A stretch of DNA of 64,000 bases from Dipteris shenzhenensis (GCA_047967505.1 CM106539.1), one strand, 5' to 3'; shown: positions 43,871 through 57,751, numbered from the stretch's first letter. Translations and numbers: made by a program. The notes: generated by a model from the letters alone, not told the origin.

Positions 43871-44200
43871 ACCAAAGATGGTAGGGTATGGGCAACACTT
43901 GGAAATGTAAGTAGTACACGACGTAATCATATAAAATGGCCTTTATAGATGGCTATTATTCAAAGGGCTCAATTTTTTTCGACATGGTGAGAGGACAAGT
44001 ATAGTGGACTATGGGGCCCCATCTTTTGTGTCACGCGTACATGATGTTACTATCCCTCCCCCAACTTGGCACTAACATCTCCTACCTGGAAATCACCATC
44101 TCAATAGCTATACCACACATTTTCCACAAACATCCTTTCCTCACCCATGATCCTATACACTTTGACCATGCCCTTGATGTGGTCTATCCAAGCTACCTGT

Positions 44201-44456
44201 GTGAGATACAAAACTCCCTTGGAGATCATGTAGACATTGCCAATGCCATGAAACCCTTGTATTATTATTCCACGATGCTACTGCTATATCGTTCCCATGC
44301 ATGACTCGATCTAGAGCACGTCCTCTAGGGTCTCGTGAGATGCAAAATTCCCTTGGAGATCATGTAGACATTACGACACTCTTATATCACTAGTCCATGA
44401 TGCTACTGCTAGATCATTCCCATGCATGACTCAATCCAAAGCACGTCCTCTAGCTA
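44201..44456. repeat. About 134-bp tandem duplication
   Basis: Units start GTGAGATACAAAACTCCCTT (44201) and GTGAGATGCAAAATTCCCTT (44335), and both end in CATGACTC.ATC.A.AGCACG followed by TCCTCTAG. They are about 85% alike. Confidence 0.75.
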
Positions 44457-46967
44457 GGAAGAGGCCCTAAAACTCATGGCTTGATGCTAACTGTTGAGAG
44501 ATGATCATTTGGTACTTACATGTGCCGTAATTGGAGTTGTCTGGCTTTGCAGATGCCTCCAAATTGAGGTTGCCAGTCATAGACATGGTGCAAGAAATGT
44601 ACTCAAAGTGTATGGGAAATCACTGTGTGTATCAACTGCAAATCTAAACTGTTGGTGAAGATAGAAATGCAATATATAATAAAATCTATTACAAGGTTTG
44701 TGGCAAATGATGCGGGGAATAGCCAAGAGGCTTTACAAGGCTTGAATAAGATGTGCACAATGCCGGAACATAGCTAAGAGGTTTTACAATGATGGCATGT
44801 GTGTGTGAAATGAAATCTTGTGCTATCTGCCCACTGAACAATCGGTCAATACCTCAACACTATGAAGTCTACTCACTGAACTGTGGAACATCACGTTTTA
44901 GGTAATGTGATGATGTGAAACTGCATGTGAGCAAAGGGACTAAGTCCGAGTAGGAACTATTAGGATTTTTGTGGCATGGCTCCGATTGGTTGCTTTGGAG
45001 TTCTTTCCGCTATGGATGATCTAATCTATGTTGAACTGGATTTAGACCAACCGTCAAGCAATGAAAAAAGCAGCAAATAATTCCTTTTCTTTGTTTGTTT
45101 TACTAATGGGTCAGATGCGTCGATGTAGAGGCTGCTGCGCATGTAGGAAGTGGATTTGTCACACTGAATCTCAAAAGTATGTTATAGTTGCACCAAAATG
45201 TGTGTGTGATGTGACGAGTGCATAGAGCACAAAAAATGAAGCATTTTTCCTTTTTGGAGCACCCTCAAATTCTTCCTGGATCAAGAGATACTGGTTTATC
45301 TAGGTGGAGGGTAAAAAAGGGTGCAAAATGATGATGTGGCGACAGTGCTCACATGCAGGGGTGTACCTGCCAAGAGGTGTGCCTCTGGGGCACTTTGTGA
45401 TGAGGTGGTAAGAGGATTCACACTGTGCACAGCGTGCTTGTAGGGGTCACTGCCACATGGTAGATGATGTGTCAGTTGTGTACTGATGAGATGGTAGTTG
45501 ACTAGTCAAAGCTGGCATGGCTCTACTGATTGTACCTGCTGACTCAGATCATGCCCACGTGGCACTTATGACTAGACTTACAGAAAATACCATGTGGTAA
45601 TGCCGATAAGATGAGGTGATAGGGGGCCAGTCCTGTTGATGTGGTAGACGGTGCTGACATGGCAGTGGAGTGATAAGGCTACCATGTGGATGCCTAGTGA
45701 CCAAACCCTTGTAGTGGGTTGAGGATAACTATAGACAGAATCTTGAAAGATTCTGTCAGAATCCTAAGATTCTATTGACGATGAAGCCTCCATGTTGCTC
45801 CGTGGGAGGAGTAGGTCGTGCTCGTTGTATGGGGTCATTTGGAGTCTGTTTTAGGGTTGCAGCATTGAAGGTGAGCTGGTCGTTGGGAAGGCTGGGTCAT
45901 GGAGGCAAAGTTGATGGGGGCACCTCGGTGGACGTTTAGCCAGGAGCTATGGCACAATTGGGCTAGAAGATGGAAGGTTCATCATTGTAGGTGCCAAGAC
46001 CGCTACTATCTAGCTTGTTGCGTGGATTCGTTGGAGGAGGCGATGCTTTTATTGGTGAAGGCTTGAATAGCCATCGTGAGCAGTCTGGTCATGAGAAGAG
46101 GTGAGACGCTATTGGTTGCTATGAGCGTTGAGTCATTTGGAGAGGGGCTTGTCCATCTATGGAGTCTATTGGAGTCAGCTTGGAGCGTTGATAGAGCTAC
46201 AAGAGAGCCGTTGACGATGCAGCTCATTAGCTCAAGGGCCACCGTTGCTTCGTTGTAGAGGAAGTCCTACTCAACTTTTAGTCACAAGGGTTTAAAGAGG
46301 CCTTGGAGCTCGATGAAAGCGGGTCCCTATTGTAGATATTTCATGCGGAGCCCGTCTTATTTGCTAGGCATCGTTTAGTTGCTGAGTAGAGGAGCCAGAC
46401 TGTGACATCTTCACAGATGACTCTCTAAGGCTCTAGTCGTTGTAGATAGGCTTGTAGATTTTCTATAGAAAGTGTAGCCTTAGCCTGGAGCCGAGTTAGT
46501 GAGGCTTCTTGCTTGAAGCTTTAGTGGTAGAAGTTTGTTGTAGAGCACACACTTGACTGCAAATTTTGCAAGGCAGATCTCAATGAACTGTCTCTTTCTC
46601 TAAGGAGAAATCTTTATCACTTTCTCAATTCCAAAATCTCACAAGGGATGGAGCCTTTCTCACATGAGCACAAATCTCTCTCTTCACACATGTAATCTCT
46701 CAAACTCTCTCAAGGATGGAATTGTATGACAAAAATTTCGTTCACCAATAGAATGAAAGATGGAAACTCAATCACTCAATCTCTCAATCTCTCACACAAG
46801 GATGGTGCCTCAACAAAAGGTAGAACCATGCTCTAAAACCATGACAAAATATGAAGAGGGGAGAGGAGAAGAGTGGAAATGAGGAGAGAGGGCACAGCTA
46901 GAGAGCACACCACAAATGACTAATTGTACACTAGATTTAGCTGAAATTGTAGAATATATACAAACCC
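44457..46967. other. No gene seen
   Basis: Short frames only. 46560-46860 is rich in CTCTCTCAA-type repeats and ends near GCTCTAAAACCATG, a poor match to a reversed primer-binding site, so a decayed LTR is possible. Confidence 0.3.
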
Positions 46968-46987
46968 TTTTAGGGTTAGGGTTAGGG
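46968..46987. repeat. Short telomere-like repeat
   Basis: TTTTAGGGTTAGGGTTAGGG, about three units close to the plant telomere motif. Too short to mark a former chromosome end; such boxes are common in promoters and LTRs. Confidence 0.6.
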
Positions 46988-47339
46988 CATCTAACCCTTT
47001 CCTTTATAGCACTCTATTGGGTTAGTGCTATGCACATATCAAATGATGTTGAGCATGGTTTCTCAACAAGGGAGACATATGGAGAACTTTGCACATGAAT
47101 AGGACGTCTCAACCCCCATTCTATCACAGATGCTTAACCATGATGTATTCCATGGCTTCCCCTCTACTTGAAGTACCACTACCATAGGATCAATATATAA
47201 AGTGGGGGATCCTATGGATACTGGGAATTATCACACTCTCATGATGGGCCAAACATTGCCCAAAATTTAAAGGTCTATATTGTAGTGCGCCTTGGGACAG
47301 AGAATGGATTTTGAAGATAACACTCGACTCTAAACCATA

Positions 47340-47745
47340 TCTTCAATCTATGGGGCAACATCAAGGGGGCAAGATTGAGATATCAGAAAGTATACAGTTG
47401 TTTTGTAGACTTTCAGAAGGATTTTAACATACTTCCATGATCTCATATGATTAGGAGACTTTAGGAGATGCAAATCCCGTGAGCCATGACCTGGGGGGTG
47501 AATTTTTATGAGTCAGGTCAAGGGAGAGAATGCACACTAGGTGTTCTGTCAAATTGTATTAAGAGCATGATCAAAGTGAAGCAAGGATACCCCCTCTCAT
47601 TGATACTTTTTGGGCTTTACTTTGATCTGGCCACTTTTTGGACTCTACATTGATCAAATCACTACCCTCATAGAAGATAGCTTTGGAGGTGAGGGGTCAT
47701 TGCTTTGTTGATTGGATGATACTAATATTGTTATACATAGATGGT
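47340..47745 (+). pseudogene. LINE RT fragment (GA-flanked family)
   Basis: Broken plus-strand frames read 'FVDFQKDFNILP' (a decayed LVDF-KAFD motif), 'SMIKVKQGYPLSLILFGLYF' (compare GLKQGCPLSPILFALYID at 39 kb) and 'EDSFGGEGSLLC'. The Asp pair is lost. Copia RT sequence follows within 30 bases. Confidence 0.7.
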
Positions 47746-47775
47746 ATAATCATCATATACTCCTTAGGAGTAACA

Positions 47776-48190
47776 TTGACATGGTTTGGAATCTACATTG
47801 GATGTCAAGACAGCTTTCTTGCATGGGGATCTGCATGAGAAAATTTACATGGTATAGCCAGAAGGCTTTGAAGAAAAAGGCAAAGAACATTTGGCTTGCA
47901 AGCTGAAAAACAGACTCTATGGCCTTAAGCAAGCACCTAGAGAATGCTATCAGAAGTTTGATGCTTTCATTTGGTCCCAAGGTTTCAGAAGAAGTGAGAT
48001 TGATCACTTCCTTAACACTAAAAGACCTAAGGATAATAGCCTGATACTCCTGGCACTTTATGTGGATGATATGCTATTGGCTAGTAAGAACACTTGTGAG
48101 CTGGGATGCATTGAAGGCCAAGTTGCATGAGGGCTTTGACATGAAGGATTTGGGGACCTATTAAAGTAGCAGGTCAACTTTAGCAATATC
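47776..48190 (+). pseudogene. Copia RT fragment
   Basis: Two frames give 'LDVKTAFLHGDLHEKIYMV' and 'CKLKNRLYGLKQAPRECYQK', then 'LILLALYVDDMLLASKN' with the Y-V-D-D box, and then decays. No gag, integrase or LTR of this copy is in the window. Confidence 0.85.
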
Positions 48191-48594
48191 GCAGTGATTG
48201 GCTTTAATAAAGCAGCATGAGTCATTAGATAGTACATGTAGATTTTGCAATGCACAACTCCAGATTGATGCCACTTTTCAAATAGTGACATATCTCCATC
48301 TGATTTAGGCCTTGCCTAGCCTAGAGACTACTAAGATTGGCACTAGAGTCACCTTCATGACTAGTGGATAGAGGGGTTAGCACATCATGGTATCCATGTA
48401 TTATCCAAATGGTTTTCCAATCAATCCATTTAGCCTCCCTCCTTTTTAGTACAGTTTGGATAGCCTGCCCTTCTAAATCCCACAAGATGAGATGAACCCT
48501 ATCATATGGCTGGATCTACTCCATCTCTATACATCACAAACTTGGGGGGAACTAAGGGTTCCCCTCTAAGGTTCAACTCTACCATGAATACTTT

Positions 48595-48960
48595 CTAAGA
48601 GTGTTGAGGATGGAGTGATTATAAGACCCTAGTATTTGAAAGATAGACAATTCTCACATGCTTTGAGGATTACCATTGGGCAAAAACACCTCTTCCCTAG
48701 ATCTTAAGAGTGTTTGATGATGGAGGGAGTATTAGACCCCAATACTTGGAGGACAAATGAGTCTCACATGCATTGAGGATTGCCCTTGGGTATATATGGG
48801 TTTTTTCCCACTAGTTGAGGATCGAGATAGGGAGAGCCATAGGCACATCTTGAAAGCAAGAGATTTGTACATGTCGGGTCTACTATGAGCTTCAAGGATG
48901 ACATCATTGCCTAATCTAGGAGCAACCCATGTTGGCACCACTTTCTTGGTTGATCCACAA
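48595..48960 (+). pseudogene. Tandem duplication and LINE C-terminal remnant
   Basis: A block with 'AGTGTT.GA.GATGGAG' is repeated with a spacing of about 108 bp (about 48599 and 48707). From 48780 to 48960 the plus strand resembles the reverse complement of 43700-43870 (GAGATAGGGAGAGCCAT..GCAC and GATTTGTACAT), i.e. a plus-strand LINE C-terminal piece that may belong with the RT fragment at 47340. Confidence 0.5.
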
Positions 48961-49623
48961 ACATGATCAAGTTTGCATCGGTCCCTACATGATCAATGTG
49001 CAATGACATAGAGAGATTCTAGTGATACAAACTAGACAGCAAGAGGTAATGGTGAGACACTCAACCAGACATAGTGGTGTGTAACATAATTTTAGACATT
49101 TGGCACCTAGACATAATGGAGTAGAGGAGGAGAAGCTAACTAATATGAGGGCATTGTGGATTAGCCGGAAGAGCTGACAACAAGCCATGGATCCAAAGCC
49201 ATTGAGCCCATGCACAATGTAGAGATAGGCTAGAGCACACTTTAAGGAGGTCAATGTATCACGACTCTACTTAGAAGGGACTGTCAAAGTGGTGATATCA
49301 CTCTTGATATGGCAATTAGATGCAAATAATACCAAGGCCTTGCCCCTAACCACAACGAGAGAGATGACTCAACTAAGGTAGATAAGAGATATCCTCATAT
49401 CATATTGGAGGAGGACTACCATGGAAAAAGAATTATAGCTTATCACATCTCCTACTCTCTTGCAAGATTTTGCGTTTTGAGTTTTGAGTTTGAGTTTCTT
49501 AGTATAGCACTCAGCAAGGGTCCTAGAAAGCCCTACTTCATCCCATGGTGGCTTGTACGAGATTCTATATTGGATGTACTTTGTCTCATAGGCCCATCAT
49601 GAGGCCTTTCAAAGATGTTAATC

Positions 49624-49643
49624 TGTGTGTGTGTGTGTGTGTG
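49624..49643. repeat. (TG)10 microsatellite
   Basis: Ten TG units in sequence with no gene. Confidence 0.9.
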
Positions 49644-50639
49644 CACATGATGTTGCCACCAGATCTACATGACCCAATTTACAGAATGCCAACCACATGG
49701 GTAAATGCCACAAAACTCATGGTTTGATTATGAGTGTTGAGAGACCTCACCTCATACAGGAGTAGGATTTGGGACATTTAAAAAGGTCTCAGGCATAGCA
49801 AATCTCACGACGTCTGACATGACATAAGAGGCATGGATTCCGCATGCTATTACTAGCATTCCATCTCTGTTCTTTCCATATGTATAGAGAGCTCTTGCTT
49901 TGAGAATACACAGTTACGTAGTGTTGTGATCCTCTTATCGTGTTCTCTATATTCCTTCAATAGATGTTGCGTAGTTGTTCATTCCTATTTCCCCGTAGTG
50001 TCTGCGTTGTATTATGATGCTACACATTGGCGATTGTGATGCACATTCTTAGTATGCCCAAAAGGAATTCACGATCTAGCGATTAACTTGCTTCTGATAG
50101 GGTGTTTTGCGAGTTCAAGTCGTTCTCTCCTTGCTGTAACTGTGGAGGCCTGCAGATGGAAGATTGCGTGCATTGGCACACACTTAGGCGAAGATTCATT
50201 AGGAGACTGCAGTGGTGAGGAGTCACATTTGCAGCTTTCAAGATGAACTCCAGCAGATGCAGACAGATCCCCAACACCCTGCTTACAATTAAGCAAATGT
50301 GGAAATCCCCATGAAGAATCTCATCTGGCAGTCTTGGCAGCGCATTCTACACTTGCTATCTTTCTAGTAGGCATGCATACAAACACGCCCGCAAGGCCCT
50401 CCTGATCCTTTGACCCCAACGACATGGTTACGATGAAGGAGAAGTGATCCCAAACATGGAGACGTTATGCCTCAGGGTTCTCCAGGCAGAGTTGACCATC
50501 ATTAAGGAATGCCTTCACATTCAATCTCACCACCATGGCTGCGTTCAAAGCAGGGGATACGGGACTCATTGGATGGATGCAGGGTGTCGAGTGCATCCTC
50601 GTCTTTGTCAATGGTTTTGGCTATCTCACAACCTCTTCG

Positions 50640-52500
50640 GTCAGCACCAAACGTTGGAGGTGCAACGATAGCAGGTCCAGTCAAGTATGCCAAGTTTTTG
50701 CGAGGAAAATTCGATGACCCATATGCTCATGTCTGATAGTTTGAGAAGGTATATGCGGTCAATAACCTGCCACCCGTGGTACCACGCCAATAGGATGCAG
50801 TGTTTGAATCAACCTTAGTAGGCAAGGCTGGCAGGGTATGCGGTGGACCAATTCACCACATATGATCTCATCCGCACTGCATTCTTGAGACAGTTTCGAA
50901 AAGAGAAAACGATACAACAAACTCTAGAAAGACTGTGGCGGTTGGATCAGGGAGATCAAGACTTCATGGGGAGTCTATGTGTGTACTGACCGGTCATGTG
51001 GTTGATCATTCCGCATTACTAAACTTAGTGAAACAGCAAAGTCTTACGGGTCAAGTGGCACATTGGGGGTGTTGTTGCTGTTGCAGGAATATGACTTTGA
51101 TGTTATTCATCAATTGGGCTCGCAGCATGCAGTAGCAAACTACTTGTCTCGACTGGTGTCTGGCGAGCTGCCACAACGGAAGTGGCAAATGAATTTCTTG
51201 ATGCAGAGCTGGTGGCTATTTTTCGGGCGGATTTAATCGAGGTGGAGCCTGAAGTGGTTCTGAAGGCCCGTCGTCATGGTATGATGAGATGCTCTCATTC
51301 CTGACTACTAGCATAATGCCCAAATGAATCGAGACCAAAGGAAGCGATTGGCACTGTGAAGCAAATCTTTTGAAGCAGTGTTAGGCCAGTTGTATCGACG
51401 GCATCTGATGGAGGCCTTGCTACAGTGTGTCCAACCTCATGAGTAGGAGGTAGTGCTGATGGAAACCCAGTGTGGGATTTCGGGTGGTCATTTTGCAGGG
51501 GAAATAAGCACAAAGAAAATTCTACAAGCAGGCTTATGGTGGCCAACCATGCAAAAGGATGCTATGTGGTTTGCAAAGAGTTGCGACCTCTGCCAATGGT
51601 TTGGCCAACCGATAGATAGAGATTGAATGCTGCTCAACCCCATCTTACCACCCACTAGAGCCACTTCAGAAGTGGGGTTTGGACTTCATGGGTCCATTCA
51701 GGCCAGTGGCGATTGCCCACACATGGAATTGTTACACGCTAGTAGCAACTGATTACTATACCAAATGGGAGGAATCCTGGGCTTTGCGGGATAATACCGC
51801 AAATTCGGTTGCAAAGTTCCTATACTAAGATGTGTTCACCCAGTTTGGTTGCCCAATCGAAATCATTAGCGATAGGGGTACCCACTTTGTCTCAACAAAG
51901 TATATGGTGATTCATAAGAAGTCTTCTCCCTACTATCCAAAGGCTAATGGGTTGGCTAAATCGACAAATCATACATTCAAGCACATTATTTCGATTGGGA
52001 TGAAAAGTAGTTGGCCACATTATGGGCTTACTGCACGTCTTTCAAGGTGGCAATTGAGTTTACTCCTTTCAAGTTGGCATTTTGGCTAGAAGCAATTATG
52101 CCAATTGAGCATATAGTCCCTAGTTTGCGGATTGCGGTGGAGGATAGAGGCTTATTCTGCAAGAGTCCATGGTGTTCCGGTTGGATGTCCTTGATCAATT
52201 GGATGATATGTGGCTGGAGAGCTACTATCTGACTCTCGAGGTTCAAGTAAGGTAGAAGTAGAGGGTGGATTTGGCTTTGAAGATGAAATCGTTTGAGCAT
52301 GGGCAATTGGTGTTGCTATTCATCTAGGGCAGATGTCGGGAAAGCTGAAGCTGCAATGGTTGGGTCCATTTTGGATATTTCACGATTGTGGGTCTACATC
52401 GTTCTATCTTGCGGACTTGCAGGGGCACGTACTTCCACATCCAGTTAATCATTTTTGGCTGCATCCATATCATCATGAGACGGTAGTCTTCAGTGCCCCT
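50640..52500 (+). pseudogene. Gypsy remnant: gag joined to RNase H and integrase
   Basis: Gag pieces at 50670-50730 (GPVKYAKFLRGKFDDPYAH) and 50850-50960 (TYDLIRTAFLRQFRKEKTIQ and QTLERLWRLDQGDQDF). At about 50980 the sequence passes directly to the end of RNase H ('DHSALLNLVKQQSLTGQVAH', 'QEYDFDVIHQLGSQHAVANY', 'LSRLVSG'), so protease and RT are gone. Next is the integrase zinc region ('GGHFAGEISTKKILQAGLWW', 'CDLCQWFGQP'), the core ('TDYYTKWEES', 'SDRGTHFVSTKY', 'PKANGLAKSTN', where the catalytic Glu of the usual A-E-x-T-N is Lys) and a C-terminal piece ('PHPVNHFWLHPYHHE'). Frameshifts and stops throughout. Confidence 0.8.
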
Positions 52501-53050
52501 TTCTGATATCTAACGAGGCGTAGATTTCTTGGGTTGAGGTGGAGGTGACATATCAATCACAAGAGGACATGTGGCAAAAGGGTAAGATGCATGATGAGCA
52601 AGGTCCTATCCTAGCCACCATGCAACAACCTATCATCAAGGCAAGGTATTGGCAATCTGGATTGCAATCCTTGGTCATTTGTTTGCATGTACCAATTGCG
52701 TGCTTAGTATTCCTCATCGCACTCTTAGTTCTCTTGGTCTCCTTCGTCTTTTGGCCTTTCCCTGCATTCACCGCTCTTTGCTTTCCTCTACTTTGCATAG
52801 CTATGGTGATGGCACATGCACAATTTCACCCCTTCATTCTATTGGTTTACATTGATTCTCAATCTATCGATGCACGTCTCCAACATCTACGAATCCAGAG
52901 CTTCAGTAGCATTGATTGGCAGAGGGTGAATATTCACCCAGCAACCTTAGAACTTTGCCAACAACTGGTGATGGGATTAGCCGTGGAGTTTTTGGGTGAG
53001 AATCGGGAGCTGACCATTCACGTGATCATGTTTGGTGCATGGACAGCTTG

Positions 53051-53930
53051 CTATCTATCAACGTATGTGGGCAGATTTACATCTTGGAAAGTGATTCTTC
53101 TCATTTCCACATCCCTAATAAGTGTCTTATGCATCTTCTTCTCATTGAAGATCACATCATGGCTTTGTATGATCTTCTTTGCTTCTAGATCCCAGAGACA
53201 ATAGCCCATCTCTCCACTTTCACATAACCTAGAAACATGCATCTCCTAGACTTAGGATCTAGCATCTTTAGAAGCTCTTTTAGCACATGTGCATATGCCT
53301 CACACCCAAATATATGCAAATGAGAGCAAGAGGGATTCTTGCCACTCCATGACTCTTTAGGAATACCACTATCCAAACTCTTACTAGGTGATCTATTGAT
53401 CACATGCACTGCAGTCTTCATTGCCTTAGCCCAAAACCACAAGAAAGACTTGCATTGGAAAGCATACATTGCAACCTTTCCTAAATGGTTTTGTTCATCT
53501 TTTCTACAACTAGATTTTTCTCTAGAGTATGAGGGGATGTGATCTCCCTCTTGATCCCACGTGTATCATAGAAATGCTGAAAGTCATGAGAGAGATACTC
53601 TCCACCATTGTCCGTCTACATCCACCATTGTCCATCTGTAGGCATTTAAGCATTCTACCTGATTGATTTTCAACCAAAGCAAACCATTTTTGAAATACCT
53701 GGAACAAATCACTCTTCGGAGCCATAGCATAAGCCCACACTTTTCTAGTTGCATCATCAATGAATGTCACGTAGCATTCAACCCCGCCTAATGACCGAGT
53801 AGGCATGGGAGCACATATGTCTGAATGCACCAAATCAAGCTTTTCAATCTCTTTCTTTCCCCTTCTTTATGGGATGATTTAGTTTGCCTCCCACAAAGAC
53901 AATGCTCACAAAATTCAAAGTCAAAAAAAC
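53051..53930 (-). pseudogene. Copia integrase fragment
   Basis: From right to left on the minus strand: a zinc-finger half (CEHCLCGRQ near 53895), 'MVHSDICAPMPTRSLGGVEC' (catalytic Asp), 'YVTFIDDATRKVWAY', 'CLQMDNGG' (a second Asp), 'WFWAKAMKTAVHVINRSPSK', 'HIFGCEAYAHV', 'CMFLGYVKVERWAI' and 'LWDLEAKKIIQSHDVIFNEK'. It lacks RT and LTRs. A family different from the two larger copia elements (Asn in MDNGG). Confidence 0.85.
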
Positions 53931-55085
53931 TCAAAGCACCATTTGGAACTGTAATGGTACCTTATGGTTGAAACCCAGGAACTTCTTGGAATTTTATACA
54001 GGTCATGACATAGTCTTCTATACAGAGACACATAAAAGTCCAAAACATCCTCTACTAGTAGAGTCAACGGTTATATTTGAGAGGCTGCTTATAGAGATGA
54101 GATGAGGGACAGTGGAGGAGCATGAGGGTCCAGTGGAGTAGTAGTTCTCTATAGGTCTTCTCTTTTGGGGGCCATCTCAGTAGAGAAGAGAGACTCACAC
54201 TCTAGGTTTCTTTGGATCTAGATTTGACACACAGATAGCTAGGATTTGTTCATAGCCCTCTTGGTTGGGGACTTCAATGCGAGGACAGGGGCATATCACA
54301 TATCACTCCTTGGATTTAGAGGTGATTCTATTATGTTGCCAGAAGTTGACCTACAAAATGTAGGTTTGTTGCGAGTCTCAGCTAACAGGTGAGCCCCTAT
54401 TACATCTTATGGGCAGGCATTGTTAGATCTTGGTAGGATGCATGATCTCATTTGTATAATGGTCTTAACACATGGCCTTCTCCGGGTGGCTTTACTTGCT
54501 TCCCTCATGGAGGAGGCTCTAGCGTTGTTGATTACATCATGGGATCCCTTGCTTTTGCCTCTCGTATCACTGACTTTTCTATTGCACCACTCCCTCCTAG
54601 GGCTAACCACACCTATCTCCTCATCCGTATCTCCATACCTCACCTTGTAGTACCCTTCACTCCTCCAACCATGCATAGCAATTATCAAGACATACATTTC
54701 AATTGTAGTCTCTCACATAGGTACTCAACATGCATTGATTATGCACGCGCATTGTATGACATTCCAAATCAACCAATTCCTGATCTTTCATACATACCTT
54801 ACCCTACTTCCTATACACTCTTCACTAAGGGGGGTGTTAAGGATGCCATGATGAAGTTTCATAATGGCGGAGTGAAAGATCATGAGGGTTTATGCACTGA
54901 ATTCATTGCATTTGGGATTAACATCCTTGCCCCAATCTTAGCAAAGCTCTTTGATGAAGCTATTGGCATTTGGCTTCCCATGTACTTGGACTTTTAATAC
55001 TATCTCACCCATCCATAAGGCAGGGGATACTAGCCCGCCGAGGAGCTATAGGACCATTGTGATTGGGTATGTCTTTGGTTGTTAT
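53918..55085 (+). pseudogene. LINE endonuclease and start of RT
   Basis: 'STIWNCNGTLWLKPRNFLEF' and 'GHDIVFYTETH' are the first strands of an AP-like endonuclease. Later come 'LVGDFNARTGAYH' (54265-54300, catalytic Asp and Asn), 'LLDLGRMHDLICI', then in the next frame 'NGLNTWPSPGGFTCFPHGGG' and 'SSVVDYIMGSLAF'. After a gap, 'EFIAFGINILAPILAKLFDE' and 'SIHPIHKAGDTSPPRSYRTI' are the first RT motifs. Multiple frameshifts. Probably the 5' half of the GA-flanked LINE family, since YRTIVIGY matches YRTLMIGH at 39.4 kb. Confidence 0.8.
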
Positions 55086-57750
55086 TTTTATTGCTATTGT
55101 TGTTGAGTTTATTGTGGACACCCGACTACTAATGCTAGAGGGATTCTTTGTTATTGGACCTACTCCTAACATATTTTTGCTTGATGGTGCGTGTAATAGG
55201 ATGCAAACCCTTGGCCATCGTAGCCATATGACATACAGTCTTTTGTATCACACTATCCATGCCAACACCTGGTTTGGATGGACTTCGGCAGACTTGGGAG
55301 ATCTGAAGCAATATCGGTCTCTCAATGCTAGAACTAGATTAGGTAATTTTTGCTCTCAAATATTTGGATTAGGGTATTTGGTCTTTTGAAATCAAATATC
55401 AATTTTTGATCTGAATCTTTGTGAGAAAATCATTATTTTCATGTCAACATGACTCACCTTCATTTTTGTGCCCTATTGTCTATAACCTCCCATTGTTGTG
55501 CTATATTTGAATTAGGTTCTTTGATCCATCATGTTCAATCATTAGATTTGATTGAGTCTGTGAACCCACAGAATTGCCATTGTTAATGGGGTGTACAAGA
55601 CTCTGAAAATAACATAAAGCTAAGTTCAAAATAGAATAGGTATTTGATGAACAAGTTTCAGATTGCATAATGTAAAATTGTTGCTAAATACTTATTGAAT
55701 CAACCTAATTAGATTCTTTCTCTCATTGATATGGAAAACATTAGAACTTAATCAACTATCATGGATTATGCAATAGAAATACAAAAACTACACTGTGGAA
55801 AGCATAGATAGCTATGGATACTTTAAGATTTCATTCTTTTGAGTTAGATGCATCCAAATACAACTCATTATAGCTCAATCAATGACTCACAATGCCTAAG
55901 AATCCAAGTGTCACCTTACCGTAAGTGTGTATTCACATTTGGAGATAAACTTAACATATTAATTTGTAATATTTGGACTGCATTTATCCTTATTTATCAA
56001 TCATGCTTACATTTAGTATTTTGTATTATTTTAATTGAGATCATAATTTTAATTATTTCCCTAGTCATGGGTTTGGTTTGTTGGTTCTCTCCTTAATACA
56101 ACAATTGACAATGGCTTCATTACCCCTTTTGAGATTGTGGATATGTTTGCATTTGTTATGCATCTATGTTGATACATTTTTAACATTGTTACTTTTATAT
56201 CAGAATTGTAGGAGCCTTCATAATATAATTGTACATGGCATGATTCGTTTATGTTTAGTTATCTTTGCAAAGACCTTGGATGCATCATATCAAATCCCCT
56301 TAGACAGAGTCTTTTGCTTGAACTAGCTTGGAAATAAAGATCACCACTATGTTCTTATCTTCTTTTTCCTTTTCATCACCCAAATTTCCTTCATCCCTTG
56401 ACTTTGGATCAAACGCATCCTCTTTATGCATTCATGGTATCTCAGTATGAAACCTCCAAGAAAAGTGACGACCCTCCTCACAAATTTAATAGGAGTTAAC
56501 TAAGGATCTCCTATCCAAATCATAACTTCTAGTAGTCTAGTGTCAGAATAATTAAGCTTCCCTAGGTGCAATCATAGAGTGTCCAGTATAAACACATTCT
56601 TCACACCCCTAGGTGCAATCCTAGAGAATACATCCTTCACATCCCTTGAAATTATTATAGATTTATGAAGGACAAGTAACTTACCCACTTTACCCACTAT
56701 AAACTCCTAAGATTCCTCAATCAACGTAACATTCTAAGAAATGAATGCATACCATGCAATCAATAACAAGCAATTCCTCATTAGAAAATGTGGGGGTTTA
56801 AGGGATGGCAAAGGGAACCAAACATTGGATTTTATTTTTGAACCCAAGAAAAACAAAATAAAAGCCACCATGACCCATTAAACACCAATAAATATTGTTG
56901 CATGCAACCAAGACCTTCAAATCCAATCATTTTATGATAACCTATCAGCTAATAATCAAATATACTATGAATTCCTTTTACTAATCAAATATACTATAAA
57001 TCCTTAATGGTATGAAAATGAATTTTAATCACTCAATCAAGATTCTTGCCCATTGCTCACCCTTTAAAGTTGGAAAAGTTTCATTATGACGAGGAAATTT
57101 ATAGTCTTATTTGACTAAGTACCTCCTCATTGGTTGGCTCAAGTGCTTAGACACTGGAAGTGATTGAGCATATAAGGGATTGAACTTACTCTTACATGCT
57201 ACCTTTTAATATATAATCAGTGCTCCCCATGTATTGCCATAAGCTATGTAAAAATTGAGATCATATATGATTCCTCTATAACCTTTTAATTACCACTAGT
57301 TATCTTAATGGGCCTTTTCCTAGACTATTTATAAATCCCGATACAAATCAAGACTTCAAATTTTTACTACTATTGTTTGGATGACCTTCATCTACTAGAA
57401 AATTTCCCATGCTTTTTCCATTTTGGGAATCAACTCATCTTTAAAACTCAGTTCTATTTGGGCTTTAGTGTAGAAGCTTCAACTAAGTAATCTTATGGTG
57501 GTACCATACTTAAATCAGGAGGTAGGTCCATAATGGGCTTTACTTTCAATTCTTGAGTTTTGCGTGAGGCAATACGCTTTTGTGCTTTCCAATTGAGGTC
57601 ACCTATAGGAAATGCTAAACCCCTCCTGAGTCATTGGTTGCTATGACCAAGTCACTACATCAGCATCCACTAAACTCAAAAGTTTTGCCAATATGAACTG
57701 ACATCTAGGATCCACTTCTCATCTTTCCATGTTGCTTTGGAGTAGTTTCA
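55086..57750. other. AT-rich, no gene seen
   Basis: Only short frames, some hydrophobic (55848-56326), with no recognisable domain, splice pattern or repeat pair. Confidence 0.4.
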
Positions 57751-57751
57751 A

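Noticed and set aside
46968-46987. Interstitial telomere
   Set aside because: Only three imperfect units; common as a short box in plant promoters and LTRs.
52539-53204. 221-residue frame with hydrophobic segments that could be taken as a membrane protein
   Set aside because: Its second half is antisense to the copia integrase at 53051-53930 and its first half follows the gypsy remnant; compositional accident.
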